Below are positions 39,988 to 48,790 of a stretch of DNA of 64,000 bases, piece after piece. The DNA comes from an uncultured Acetatifactor sp. (lineage in GTDB: Bacteria; Bacillota; Clostridia; Lachnospirales; Lachnospiraceae): NCBI GenBank assembly GCA_947586055.1, contig CANPXL010000004.1:1-64000 (forward strand), read 5' to 3'. Numbering within the stretch: position 1 is the first letter of the stretch; every line of letters begins with the position of its first letter. The position numbers were made by a program, and so were the translations under genes. The notes beneath the pieces were generated by a model. It was given only the letters and a program-made list of their open reading frames with translations, was not told the origin of the DNA and searched no databases.

Positions 39988-41361
39988 TCAAGTCCCAATT
40001 GCCCCGTGTTCCCGCACCATCCTGCAGACCGCGCCGGACAACGCCAGCACACAGATCAGGTTCGGCACTGCCATCAGGCCGTTGCAGATATCCGACAGCA
40101 TCCAGACGGTCTTCAGGGAAAACACACAGCCGAAGAAAGCCGAGACCCCATAGACCAGCCGGTACCAGAGATTGTATCTGGCGCTGCCGCCCATGAGAAA
40201 TTCAAACACCTTCTCCCCCTGATACGCCCATCCCACGATGGTGGCAAAGGCAAACAGGCCGATGCAGACGCTGACAAACAGATCCGCCCGCCGTCCGAAA
40301 GCGGTGGCAAAAACCGCAAGGATGACCCCCGTTCCGTCCAGACTTCCGCTTTGTACCGCCTCCGTCCCCAGGACGCCGGAAGCCGCCAGCGCAAGTCCCG
40401 TCAGGGTACACATCACCGCCGTGTCGAGAAAAACGCCGGTCATGCTTATGTATCCCTGCCTTACGGGATCGTCGGTGTCGGCTGCCGCGGCCGTAATGCC
40501 GGACGCCCCGAGTCCGGCTTCATTGGAAAAGATCCCCCGCGCCACGCCCCAGCGCAGGGATTGAAACGCCGTGACGGCCACCGTCCCGAACAGGCCGCCG
40601 GACACCGCCCCCGGCGCAAAGGCGCCCGCCACGATCCCGCCCAGCGCGCCGGGCAGGTTCCGCCAGTTTACCGCGATCACGGCCAGACTCCCCAGCAGAT
40701 ACAAAAGCCCCATGGCGGGCACAAGCACCTTGGTCACCTTCGAGATCACGCCGATGCCTCCCAGCACCACAAGGATCGTCAGCACCGACAGGATCAGCCC
40801 CGTGCGCGCTTTCGGGATCCTGAACGCGTACCAGAAAGCGTCCGCCACGGAATTGGACTGGGTCATGTTTCCCATCCCAAGGGAAGCCAGAACCGCCATC
40901 AGCGCGAACCATCCGCCTAAAAGCTTCCCCCTTTTCCCCGGAAACGCCCTGACACAGGTATACATCGGCCCGCCCACCGGCTCCCCGCGGCTGTTTTTCG
41001 TCCGCCACGCCACCGAAAGCGTGCTTTCCGCCAGCTTTGTGGCAAGTCCGATCAGGCTTGTCACAACCATCCAGAACAGCGCGCCCGGACCTCCCAGCAT
41101 CATGGCCGTCGCCACGCCGAGAATATTGCCGGTGCCGATCGTAATGGCAAGCTCCGTCATCAGAGAGGAAAAGGAAGAAATCCCTCCCGCTCCGCCGCTC
41201 TTTTTCGATTCTCCGCTGACGGCGCATTTCATTGCGTATTTCAGATTTTTCAAGGGCAGAAAACGCATTCTGACCATCAGGTACACGCCGGTACCAAGAA
41301 GGAGCAGAAGCATCCACGGACCCCAGACAAAATCGTCCGCCCTTGCGATCAGATCCCTCAT
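39988..41361 (-). CDS. Alanine/glycine:cation symporter (AGCS family)
   Basis: About 457 residues with some 11 membrane helices. Family blocks: ADDFVWGPWMLLLLLGTGVYL, GTGNILGVATAMMLGGPGALFWM, SNEAGLGASGITAAAADTDDPVRQG and TIVGWAYQGEKVFEFL. It imports alanine or glycine with Na+ or H+. Start unclear: ATG at 41361 is 13 bases after GGAGG, TTG at 41367 only 7. The GGAGG lies within the 3' arm of a hairpin (41371-41417). Confidence 0.92.
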   Translation of the reverse strand: MRDLIARADDFVWGPWMLLLLLGTGVYLMVRMRFLPLKNLKYAMKCAVSGESKKSGGAGGISSFSSLMTELAITIGTGNILGVATAMMLGGPGALFWMVVTSLIGLATKLAESTLSVAWRTKNSRGEPVGGPMYTCVRAFPGKRGKLLGGWFALMAVLASLGMGNMTQSNSVADAFWYAFRIPKARTGLILSVLTILVVLGGIGVISKVTKVLVPAMGLLYLLGSLAVIAVNWRNLPGALGGIVAGAFAPGAVSGGLFGTVAVTAFQSLRWGVARGIFSNEAGLGASGITAAAADTDDPVRQGYISMTGVFLDTAVMCTLTGLALAASGVLGTEAVQSGSLDGTGVILAVFATAFGRRADLFVSVCIGLFAFATIVGWAYQGEKVFEFLMGGSARYNLWYRLVYGVSAFFGCVFSLKTVWMLSDICNGLMAVPNLICVLALSGAVCRMVREHGAIGT

Positions 41362-41370
41362 ATTCAAAAT

Positions 41371-41417
41371 AAGACCTCCCGGCCGCTTTGTAAAAATATA
41401 TCGGTCCGGAAGGTCTT
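41371..41417 (-). promoter_or_regulatory. Hairpin that includes the symporter Shine-Dalgarno sequence
   Basis: On the minus strand AAGACCTTCCGG (41417-41406) pairs with CCGGGAGGTCTT (41382-41371), one mismatch, loop of 23 bases. The 3' arm contains GGGAGG, the ribosome site of the symporter. It may also act as terminator of the kinase operon, although only ATTTTG follows. Confidence 0.5.
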
Positions 41418-41433
41418 TTATGCAGACAATCTA

Positions 41434-42552
41434 TCATTGATCGGCAAATTCCGGGATCAGACGGCAGATATCGTCGATGCCGCAGTAAATTTCCGGGAAC
41501 CAGAAGACTTCCTCCGACGCGTCCGCCTCCGCCGGCGTCATCTGAATGCTGAAATCCAGAGACCGGACGGAAGGAAACAGATGGATGAAAAACGTATTTC
41601 CGTCCCAGGAAATATCCGTCGCTCTTCCGTCTTTATACATCTGCACTACCTCATCCCTCGTCAGTCGGCCGCTGTCCCGGCCGTCCTCTTCGGCGGATGA
41701 ATTTTGCACGCCGCCCGCAGCCGAATTGTCAGACTTGTCAGACTTGTCGGCCGGATCCTTTTCAGCCACGCCGTCGTACCAGTCGTCCATATCCGCCATA
41801 TCGACGCAGTCATACGTATAATAGATCAAAAAGCAAAGCTCCGTAAGGTCGATCCCCGACGAATCGAGAAGGGCCTGCAGGCTGGATCTGTTATGCATGA
41901 TATAGTCCTTTTCGGCATCGTATGCCGCCGGTTCCGTCCGCTCCGCCCAAACGCCATACACCGTCATATCCTCCGCGTCAACAAGGAGCTTCATCCGATT
42001 GTCGTCTATGGTCAGTTCAAAATACCAGATCAGGAAATTCACGCCCTCCGAATAATTGTCGCTGTATATCACATATTGCTTCCATGTATGGATCACGGTG
42101 GGAGAATTCCTGGGCTCGATGAAAATGACGTCTTCGTAAATGTTCTCGCTAAAATCCTGGCGGGAAAGCAGGCCCGCTTCCCATAACATAGGCAGAATAT
42201 AATTTCTCTGATTATAGTCCGCCAGCTTTCTCCAGTCTATCTCCCGATAAGTCTCTTCCGTCACCGGGAGTTCTTCCACGGAAACGTAATAATCCCTTCC
42301 CCGGTACAGACCATCGGAAAAATTTTGAAGTCTGCGGAATAACGACGTCTCATAATCGGAGCTTAAAAGGGACAGATCCGTCTTCTCGCGTTCCTCGTAA
42401 GTGACGTCCCTGCACAGATATCCGTCACGGATCCGGAACAGGATCTGCGGCACAAAAAAAGCGCAGAGCAGCACGACGAGCAGCCCAAACGCGCCCGCCG
42501 CATACAGGACTCTGCTTTTCCTCTCCTTTTTTACGCCCCGGCTTTTCCTCAT
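41434..42552 (-). CDS. Single-pass membrane protein coupled to the histidine kinase
   Basis: Product of 372 residues. Basic N-terminus of about 15 residues, one membrane helix (VLYAAGAFGLLVVLLCAFFV), then a polar outside domain with many Tyr, Glu and Asp and a loop rich in Ser, Asp and Lys (about 265-300). I recognise no catalytic motif. Its ATG overlaps the kinase stop by 4 bp, so it is made together with the two-component pair and may be a co-sensor or target. Function unknown. Confidence 0.75.
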   Translation of the reverse strand: MRKSRGVKKERKSRVLYAAGAFGLLVVLLCAFFVPQILFRIRDGYLCRDVTYEEREKTDLSLLSSDYETSLFRRLQNFSDGLYRGRDYYVSVEELPVTEETYREIDWRKLADYNQRNYILPMLWEAGLLSRQDFSENIYEDVIFIEPRNSPTVIHTWKQYVIYSDNYSEGVNFLIWYFELTIDDNRMKLLVDAEDMTVYGVWAERTEPAAYDAEKDYIMHNRSSLQALLDSSGIDLTELCFLIYYTYDCVDMADMDDWYDGVAEKDPADKSDKSDNSAAGGVQNSSAEEDGRDSGRLTRDEVVQMYKDGRATDISWDGNTFFIHLFPSVRSLDFSIQMTPAEADASEEVFWFPEIYCGIDDICRLIPEFADQ

Positions 42553-44042
42553 TTAAGTTCCCTCTCCTGCTCCGCAGCGCTTTCCGTTTCTCTCTGCAGC
42601 ATCTTTGCGACAAATACCCCCATATCGGGGAAGCGGATCTGTACCACCGTGCCTTCTCCGGGGTTGCTGTCGATTTTCAGCTCCGCCCCGTGCAGCTGCG
42701 CAATTTTCTGGCACAGCGCCATGCCGATCCCGGCCCCGCCCTCCTTTCGGGAGCGGGACTTGTCCACCATGTAAAAAGCTTCCGTGATCCGCCCGATCTC
42801 TTCCTTCGGAATTCCCCGGCCGTTGTCCACCACCTTGACCTCGTACCCCTCCTTCAGGGCCGTTCCCCTTAACAGAATAAAGCTTTCGCCCTCTTTGTCC
42901 ATGGCCTTCATGGCGTTGTCCAGCAGATTATAGAACAGGGAAAGCAAAAGCTCCCCGTCCCCCCAGACGATTCCTCTGTCCATTTCGATCTTTCCGCGGA
43001 TGCCCCGGCTTTTATAGATCGGCCGCATGGTAGCCCGGATCGTTTCCTCCAGTCCCTTCATGGGCACCTGCCGGAAATCCTCCACGCCCCGCTCCATGCT
43101 GAACAGCTCCAGCAGCTTGTGGGAAAGGCTTTCCAGCCGTTTTCCCTGACTGTAGATATAAAAGTACGCTTCCCTTCTCTCCGCTTCGGTGAGATCCACG
43201 GAATTGAGCATATCGGCGTACCCGATAATGGAAGTCAGGGGCGTCTTCAGCTCGTGGGCAAACGAGGCGGTAAAATCCTCCTTCTGCTTCGCTTCCAGCG
43301 CCTTCGTCTCCATCTGTTCCACAAGCCTGTCCGCCATCCGGTTAAAGCTTCTCGCCAGAGATCCCACCTCGTCTCTGCTCTTGCTGTGGGAGCGGAACTC
43401 ATACCGCCCCTCCGCGATCTTTTCCGCCAGCCTGTCCAGCCGGATGATCGGCCCGGTGATATAACGGGAAAGCAGATAAATTCCGATCCCGCCAACGGTC
43501 AGAAGACATACCAGCGCGATGCGGTACTGGGTCAGAAGGTCTCTTCTGTCCTCATAGATGGCCGTCAGATCCCTGCATGTCCCAAGATAGACCGGCGTCT
43601 CTCCCACCTCCGACACGGCGGCGGTGAGCATATAATAGCCGTCCCCCGCCCTGCGGACACAGTAACCGTAAGAGTCGCTTCCGTCCAGAGATTTCGCCAG
43701 TTCCAGCGTTTCTTTCTCCAGTCCCGTCATGTCCGCGTACTCTCTGCCGTAATACCACTCGCCATCCCTCTGCAGCACAAAACAGTGGTTCCCGTCCCGC
43801 TCAACGCTTCCCGCGATGCTCTCCATGGTCCGGTTGACCGCATATTCCATGCCAAATTCCTCCGCGAAGTGATATCCCATCTCAAAAAGGAAATGAAACA
43901 TACGGCTCTCGCTGTTTCCCCGTTCCAGTTCCCTGTCCAGGAGCCTGGAGAAATTAAACGAGAGCATCCAGACCCCGAACACCGTAAAGATCAGTGTCAG
44001 AAACACCACTGTTGCGAAAAAAAGTTTGTCGGCAAATTTCAT
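42549..44042 (-). CDS. Sensor histidine kinase with HAMP domain
   Basis: Product of 497 residues. Two membrane helices (about 7-30 and 174-194) enclose an outside sensor region of about 140 residues. HAMP follows (RYITGPIIRLDRLAEKIAEG); the phospho-acceptor is His263 in FAHELKTPLTSIIGY; ATP-binding boxes are NLLDNAMKAM, VVDNGRGIPKEEI and GGAGIGMALCQKI. Located 3 bases after the response regulator and coupled to the following membrane protein. The signal is unknown. Confidence 0.94.
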   Translation of the reverse strand: MKFADKLFFATVVFLTLIFTVFGVWMLSFNFSRLLDRELERGNSESRMFHFLFEMGYHFAEEFGMEYAVNRTMESIAGSVERDGNHCFVLQRDGEWYYGREYADMTGLEKETLELAKSLDGSDSYGYCVRRAGDGYYMLTAAVSEVGETPVYLGTCRDLTAIYEDRRDLLTQYRIALVCLLTVGGIGIYLLSRYITGPIIRLDRLAEKIAEGRYEFRSHSKSRDEVGSLARSFNRMADRLVEQMETKALEAKQKEDFTASFAHELKTPLTSIIGYADMLNSVDLTEAERREAYFYIYSQGKRLESLSHKLLELFSMERGVEDFRQVPMKGLEETIRATMRPIYKSRGIRGKIEMDRGIVWGDGELLLSLFYNLLDNAMKAMDKEGESFILLRGTALKEGYEVKVVDNGRGIPKEEIGRITEAFYMVDKSRSRKEGGAGIGMALCQKIAQLHGAELKIDSNPGEGTVVQIRFPDMGVFVAKMLQRETESAAEQERELK

Positions 44043-44045
44043 GAA

Positions 44046-44705
44046 CTACTTTTCTCCCTCAAGCCGATAGCCAACCTTGTACACCGCCGTGATTTCATTG
44101 TCCCAGTTCAGCTTTTTCTTCAGACGCTGGATATGGAGATCCACCGTCCTGCTCTGCCCCATGTACTCTCCGCCCCAGACATTCTCATAGATCGTCTCCC
44201 GGTAAAGCGCAATGTTCCGGTTTCTGGCAAGCAGAAGAAGCAGGTCGAACTCCTTCATCGTCAGCGGGATCTGTTCCCCGTTTCTCGTCACGCAGCGGGA
44301 GGAAGAGTCGATCACCACATCAAAAACCGTCAGCACCGTCTCCGCTTTATGATACCGGCGCAGCACCGCCTCCACCCGCGCCAGCAGCTCCACAATTTCA
44401 AAGGGCTTCGTCAGATAATCGTCCGCCCCCATCTTAAGGCCCTTCACCTTGTTTCCGGTGCTTCCCAGCGCGGTCAGAAAAATCACCGGCAGTTCTATCG
44501 TCCGTGCATATTCCATCAGTTCATACCCGTTGATTCCCGGCAGCATGATGTCGAGAAGCAGCAGGTCAAATTTTTCATGATCCATCAGATCGGCCGCCTT
44601 TTCGCCGTCCGGCGCCCAGGTACACTGATAACCCGCGCGGCGCAGATTCATTCTGATCAGATTTGCAATGGGTTCCTCATCCTCCGCGATCAGTATTTTT
44701 ATCAT
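44046..44705 (-). CDS. OmpR/PhoB-family response regulator
   Basis: Product of 219 residues from the ATG at 44705 (GGTGG just upstream). Receiver: acidic pocket in ILIAEDEEP, phospho-acceptor Asp in DLLLLDIMLPGINGYEL, Thr in VIFLTALG, Lys in DDYLTKPFEIVELLARV. The C-terminal winged helix has LTMKEFDLLLLLARNRN and SRTVDLHIQRLKKKL. Such regulators bind 11-bp direct repeats. The frame stays open to 45065, but that part has no domain and overlaps cotJC. Confidence 0.95.
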   Translation of the reverse strand: MIKILIAEDEEPIANLIRMNLRRAGYQCTWAPDGEKAADLMDHEKFDLLLLDIMLPGINGYELMEYARTIELPVIFLTALGSTGNKVKGLKMGADDYLTKPFEIVELLARVEAVLRRYHKAETVLTVFDVVIDSSSRCVTRNGEQIPLTMKEFDLLLLLARNRNIALYRETIYENVWGGEYMGQSRTVDLHIQRLKKKLNWDNEITAVYKVGYRLEGEK

Positions 44706-45033
44706 ATTCCACCCCGTTTCCCGTATGTTCCGAATGTTGTTTCCGCTGATGCAGGCAATTGCGCATAGCTGCGGCAATGATACTGTCATGTTAAATCGGG
44801 GATGTATCTTTTTTGTATCAGAATGCGGCGCGTCGGTTTTCCTTCCTTTGATCCGCCTGACAAAATCATACCACATTTCCGGCATTTTCTCAATTACAAC
44901 CGTCCTGCCGCCAGGCGGATCCGGCGACGCCCGCCGCCGTTTGCCGGCAGCGCCGCTGCCCGCGGGACGGAATCCGTTCCATCGTTCCGTCTGCCGCCCC
45001 GCGGACAGCTTTGCGGCTTTAGATCCGCCGGCT
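44706..45033 (-). other. Gene-free stretch before the response regulator
   Basis: This 328-base interval between the cotJC stop and the response regulator start should hold the regulator promoter. The one structure seen is a pair of GATACA hexamers (minus strand, 44819-44814 and 44808-44803) exactly 11 bp apart, about 100 bases upstream of the ATG. No good -35/-10 pair was found. Near 44915-44990 the DNA is GC-rich without a stable terminator. Confidence 0.4.
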
Positions 45034-45651
45034 TCAGTTCTTTCCGGAGCACTCTTCGCAGTCAAATTCCGGGTTGAACGCGTAGAAGTTTTTGGCGTTC
45101 AGCTTATCCTGGACAATCCGAAGCGCTTCGCCGAAACGCTGGAAATGCACGATCTCACGCATGCGCAGGAACCGGATGGGGCCGCACACGTCGGGATCAT
45201 CCACGAGACGAAGAATATTGTCGTAAGTGCTTCTCGCCTTCTGCTCCGCCGCCATATCCTCCATCAGATCCGTGATGATGTCGCCCTTTACCTGAAACTC
45301 GCAGGCATTGAACGGGATCCCGCCCGCGGCCTGGGGCCAGATTCCGATGGTATGATCCACATAATAATTGGCGAAACCGCTCTTTTCGATTTCTTCCATG
45401 GACAGATTTCTGGTCAGCTGATGCACGATCGTGGCAACCATCTCAAGATGCGCCAGTTCCTCCGTGCCGATGTCGGTCAGAAGCCCCGCCACTTCTCTGT
45501 AGGGCATGGAATACCTCTGGGACAGATAACGCATGCTGGCGCCCATCTCGCCGTCCGGCCCGCCGTATTGGGAGATAATAGCCTGCGCCAGTTTCGCGTT
45601 CGGCTCTTTGATGTTTACCGGAAATTCCAGTCTCTTTTCATAACTCCACAT
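45034..45651 (-). CDS. cotJC: Spore coat protein CotJC, manganese catalase family
   Basis: Product of 205 residues. Metal-binding Glu and His in the pattern ExxH: GTEELAHLEM and MREIVHFQRF. Opens with MWSYEKRLEFPVNIKEPNAKLA. CotJC-type proteins are related to di-manganese catalases and belong to the inner spore coat; activity on hydrogen peroxide is possible. Last gene of cotJA-cotJB-cotJC, starting directly after cotJB. Confidence 0.93.
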   Translation of the reverse strand: MWSYEKRLEFPVNIKEPNAKLAQAIISQYGGPDGEMGASMRYLSQRYSMPYREVAGLLTDIGTEELAHLEMVATIVHQLTRNLSMEEIEKSGFANYYVDHTIGIWPQAAGGIPFNACEFQVKGDIITDLMEDMAAEQKARSTYDNILRLVDDPDVCGPIRFLRMREIVHFQRFGEALRIVQDKLNAKNFYAFNPEFDCEECSGKN

Positions 45652-45906
45652 TTATACACACTCTCCTTCCCAGGGCAGAGGCGCGGCGCCCCATCTCCAC
45701 TCCTTGCTGCAGTCTGCGAGCCGAAGGGTCAGCGGATAATACTTCTGGCTGAACTCCTTCTCCATCTGGTTTCGCATCCTGTTATAGTGGTTGAAATATT
45801 CCATGGCGCTGCAGTCGTCCGGGTGAGTGTCAAGATATAACGAAAGTTCCGTCAGCACAAAATTTACGATCCCGATGTCGTGCAGAAGCTGCTCCTTATT
45901 TCCCAT
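45652..45906 (-). CDS. cotJB: Spore coat protein CotJB
   Basis: Product of 84 residues from the ATG at 45906, which overlaps the cotJA stop by one base (TAATG) and lies 9 bases after AAGGAG. Family text: LYLDTHPDDCSAMEYFNHYN and WRWGAAPLPWEGEC. A small coat component that works with CotJA and CotJC. Confidence 0.9.
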   Translation of the reverse strand: MGNKEQLLHDIGIVNFVLTELSLYLDTHPDDCSAMEYFNHYNRMRNQMEKEFSQKYYPLTLRLADCSKEWRWGAAPLPWEGECV

Positions 45907-46073
45907 TATACGCATCTCCTTCCCGTGAAAGGTTTGTTCAACTCAGGGAACACCGTTCCGTAACAGTAAGCCTTCTCCAGATCGTCGTACAGCTTGTCAA
46001 ATTTCTGCCAGGGCACATAAGCCATGGCTACAGGAAATTTGTCAATCTGGTTGTCATACAAATAGTCCTGCAT
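45906..46073 (-). CDS. cotJA: Spore coat associated protein CotJA
   Basis: A 55-residue product, ATG at 46073 with AAAGGA 6-7 bases upstream, TAA at 45906. It begins MQDYLYDNQIDKFPVAMAYV, continues with PWQKFDKLYDDLEKAYCYGT and ends in VFPELNKPFTGRRCV. The PWQ and GTVFPELNKPF parts are typical of CotJA. First gene of the operon; a late-sporulation promoter-like sequence is upstream. Confidence 0.88.
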   Translation of the reverse strand: MQDYLYDNQIDKFPVAMAYVPWQKFDKLYDDLEKAYCYGTVFPELNKPFTGRRCV

Positions 46074-46119
46074 TTTGATTCCTTTCCAAATTTTCAGCTT
46101 TTTAAGCTTTCCTTGGTAT

Positions 46120-46146
46120 TATGATATGTGAGGCCCCAAAAACTGT
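46120..46146 (-). promoter_or_regulatory. Sporulation-type promoter for cotJABC
   Basis: Minus strand: AC (46146-46145), 16 bases, then CATATCATA (46128-46120), which matches the sigma-K pattern AC-N16/17-CATAnnnTA. Sigma-E -10 boxes are similar, and cotJ of B. subtilis is sigma-E dependent, so the exact factor is open. About 47 bases separate it from the cotJA ATG. Confidence 0.45.
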
Positions 46147-46188
46147 GAATTCAATCCCCGGCAGGCGAGACGCCCGAATCCCTTCCGC

Positions 46189-46238
46189 AAAAAAAGCCCG
46201 GTCCGCCGCCTTCCAAAAGGCAGGGACCGGGCTTTTTT
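46189..46238. terminator. Bidirectional terminator after degV
   Basis: Stem AAAAAAGCCCGGTCC/GGACCGGGCTTTTTT (46190-46204 with 46224-46238) with A- and T-tracts on both sides. It ends degV transcription 28 bases past its stop. Confidence 0.9.
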
Positions 46239-46265
46239 CCGTCCGATTCCACTATGCTTTTTCTG

Positions 46266-47138
46266 TTATCTGGATTCGCCCATAAAGAACAGCGCGATCG
46301 TCCCCGGCCCGGAATGCGCTCCGATGGTGGGGCCGATGTGATGAATCAGGAAATGTTCTATCCCGAACCGCACCCTGACCTGATCTCTCACGTACTCTGC
46401 GTCCTCCAGCGCGTCCCCGTGGCTGATGAAGACAACATCCTCCCGGTTTTCCTCCAGACGGCTTCCCATCTTCTCCTCCATGTAATCTACCAGAGCGTTC
46501 AGGGATTTTTTTCTTCCCCTGACCTTTCCGATCACGATCAGATGTCCCTCCCCGTCCACATGGAGCTTGGGTTTGACGGACGCGATCGTCCCGACGATCG
46601 CCGCGGCCCTGCTGACCCTGCCTCCCCTGTACAGATGGAACAGATCGTCCACGGTAAAGGCATGCACGAAATTCTGTACGTTGTCCCTCAGCCACTGCGC
46701 CGTCTCGTCCAGCGTCCTGCCGGCGTCGCGCATCCGCACGGCCTTGTGCACGAACAGCCCCTCCCCCAGAGAGGCGCAGAGACTGTCCACAACAACGATC
46801 CGGCAGTCCGGATGTTCCTCCATCACTTCCGCCGCCGCGATACACATATTGTTATAGGTTCCGCTCAAGCCGGAAGAAAAAGCCAGATGAAGGATCTCCT
46901 TATCGCTCTTTATATATTCTTCAAAGTATTCCTTCGCTTCCTCCGGATTGATCTGGGAGGTGGTCGGCATCTTGCCGTCGTTACGCATCAGGGAGTAAAA
47001 CTCTTTCCAGTCCATCTCCCTGTCCCGGCCGTAGGTGACGCCGTCAAGGATGTAGCTGATGGGCATGCAGCCCACATTGTGTTCCTTTAAGTATTCCGCC
47101 GGCAGATCGGCGGTGGAATCCGTCGTAATTTTAAACAT
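46266..47138 (-). CDS. DegV family fatty-acid-binding protein
   Basis: Product of 290 residues. Fatty-acid-binding marks: TTDSTADLPAEYL, MPTTSQINPEEAKEYFEEY, LHLAFSSGLSGTYNNM and FHLYRGGRVSRAAAI. DegV/FakB proteins present fatty acids to the kinase FakA for phospholipid synthesis; no fakA is in the window. Ends the thrC-degV stretch. Confidence 0.93.
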   Translation of the reverse strand: MFKITTDSTADLPAEYLKEHNVGCMPISYILDGVTYGRDREMDWKEFYSLMRNDGKMPTTSQINPEEAKEYFEEYIKSDKEILHLAFSSGLSGTYNNMCIAAAEVMEEHPDCRIVVVDSLCASLGEGLFVHKAVRMRDAGRTLDETAQWLRDNVQNFVHAFTVDDLFHLYRGGRVSRAAAIVGTIASVKPKLHVDGEGHLIVIGKVRGRKKSLNALVDYMEEKMGSRLEENREDVVFISHGDALEDAEYVRDQVRVRFGIEHFLIHHIGPTIGAHSGPGTIALFFMGESR

Positions 47139-47225
47139 TTTCCTGCCCTCGTCTCAGTCCTTTCCTCATTTCACGGTTTCGCGCTCTGTCCCGCGCATGC
47201 GGATCCTTCCGGCGCCCGCGGTCTC

Positions 47226-48713
47226 TTAAATTCCCAGAAACTCCCGCACCACAGTCTCCATCCCATCCACATCGCACTGCTTATCGTGGACGACCGGCGC
47301 GGTACGGATCTCTTCAACGGCGTTTGGAACCCTTACCTTCGCCAGCTTCGACAACTCGTCCGCAAGGGCAAAATCTCCCATGGCGTCATGCCCTCCGGCA
47401 ATGGCGCTCATGACGCTTCCCGGGAACTTAAAGGGGCTCGCGGTAGAAGCGATCACCGCCTTCGCGGTATCCTGCGTCTGTGCAAGATATTTCTGATACA
47501 CGGCGCTGGCCACCGCCGTATGGGGATCCACCACATAACCGCAGGTTTCATACAGCCGGCGGATCTCCGCAGCCGTCTCCGTCTCGTCGGCATAATTTCC
47601 GTAAAAGTCCTTCAGGCTCTCCCGCATCCCGGGATCGATTTCATACCGGCCCTGACCGCCCAGCGCCGCCATCAGTTCCCGGTTTTTGTCCGCGTCCTCT
47701 CCCGCGATCCGATAGATCAGACGCTCCAGGTTGCTGGAGATCAGAATATCCATGGAGGGAGACGACGTCAGGACAAACTCCCTGTTTCTGTCGTAGGTTC
47801 CGGTGCGGAAGAAATCGTACAGCACTCTGTTTTCATTGGAGGCGCAGATCAGCCTGCCGACAGGCAGCCCCATGTTCTTTGCGTAATAGGCCGCCAGAAT
47901 ATTCCCGAAATTGCCGGTAGGTACGACGATATTGATCGCTTCGCCCTCCTGGATGTCTCCCTGCGCCAGAAGTCTGGTATAGGCGTACACATAATAGCAG
48001 ATCTGAGGGACGAGCCGTCCGATGTTGATAGAGTTTGCGGAGGAAAACCGAAACCCTTTTCGATCCATCTCTTCCGCCAGCCGCCTGTCGGAAAAGATTT
48101 TCTTTACCCCCGTCTGGGCGTCGTCAAAATTGCCGTGGATTCCCACCACAAGCGTATTGTCCCCCTTCTGGGTCACCATCTGCTTTTCCTGAATGGGGCT
48201 GACGCCGTTCTTCGGATAGAACACGATGATCCTGGTCCCTTTTACCCCCGCGAAGCCTGCCAGCGCCGCCTTGCCGGTATCCCCGGAGGTCGCCGTAAGA
48301 ATCACGATCTCTTTCTCCATCCTGTTCTTTTGTGCCGCCGTGATCATCAGGTGCGGCAGGATGGAAAGCGCCATGTCCTTAAACGCGATGGTGGGGCCGT
48401 GGAACAGTTCCAGATACCATGCTCCCGCCGCTTCCCGCATGGGCGCGATTCTGGGCGTGTCAAATTTTGCATCGTAGGCCCGCTGGATGCAGGTCTTAAG
48501 CTCTTCCTCCGTAAAGTCGGTAAGATACAGCTTCATCACTTCATAGGCGATCTGACGGTAATCCATCCCCGCCAGTTCCCTTAAACTGACGTCCAGCGCC
48601 GGGATATGGTCCGGCACAAACAACCCGCCGTCCTCCGAAAGGCCTTTCAGAATAGCCTCCGACGCCCTGACACAGACTCCGCTGTCCCGTGTGCTCCTGT
48701 AGAATACTTCCAT
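47226..48713 (-). CDS. thrC: Threonine synthase
   Basis: Product of 495 residues from the ATG at 48713 (AGAGGAG upstream). The PLP Lys is in GPTIAFKDMALSIL; other blocks are YRSTRDSG, ILTATSGDTGKAALAGF and NIVVPTGNFGNILAAYYAK. It converts O-phosphohomoserine to threonine. Its promoter lies at 48791-48818. thrB and hom are not in the window. Confidence 0.95.
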   Translation of the reverse strand: MEVFYRSTRDSGVCVRASEAILKGLSEDGGLFVPDHIPALDVSLRELAGMDYRQIAYEVMKLYLTDFTEEELKTCIQRAYDAKFDTPRIAPMREAAGAWYLELFHGPTIAFKDMALSILPHLMITAAQKNRMEKEIVILTATSGDTGKAALAGFAGVKGTRIIVFYPKNGVSPIQEKQMVTQKGDNTLVVGIHGNFDDAQTGVKKIFSDRRLAEEMDRKGFRFSSANSINIGRLVPQICYYVYAYTRLLAQGDIQEGEAINIVVPTGNFGNILAAYYAKNMGLPVGRLICASNENRVLYDFFRTGTYDRNREFVLTSSPSMDILISSNLERLIYRIAGEDADKNRELMAALGGQGRYEIDPGMRESLKDFYGNYADETETAAEIRRLYETCGYVVDPHTAVASAVYQKYLAQTQDTAKAVIASTASPFKFPGSVMSAIAGGHDAMGDFALADELSKLAKVRVPNAVEEIRTAPVVHDKQCDVDGMETVVREFLGI

Positions 48714-48790
48714 AGTCTCCTCTTTTCCCCGCGGCGCGCGCCGCACGCCGTATTTATCTGTTTCCGGTTCGCTTTTTCGTTTCTTTCTAC

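Noticed and set aside
43119..44768. A 549-codon plus-strand open frame opposite the kinase and regulator genes
   Set aside because: Antisense to two genes with complete, well-placed motifs.
44706..45065. N-terminal extension of the response regulator by 120 codons
   Set aside because: No domain, proline- and arginine-rich, overlaps cotJC, and the receiver domain begins normally at the ATG at 44705.
47286..48584. A 432-codon plus-strand open frame opposite thrC
   Set aside because: Antisense shadow of an intact threonine synthase; no ribosome site.
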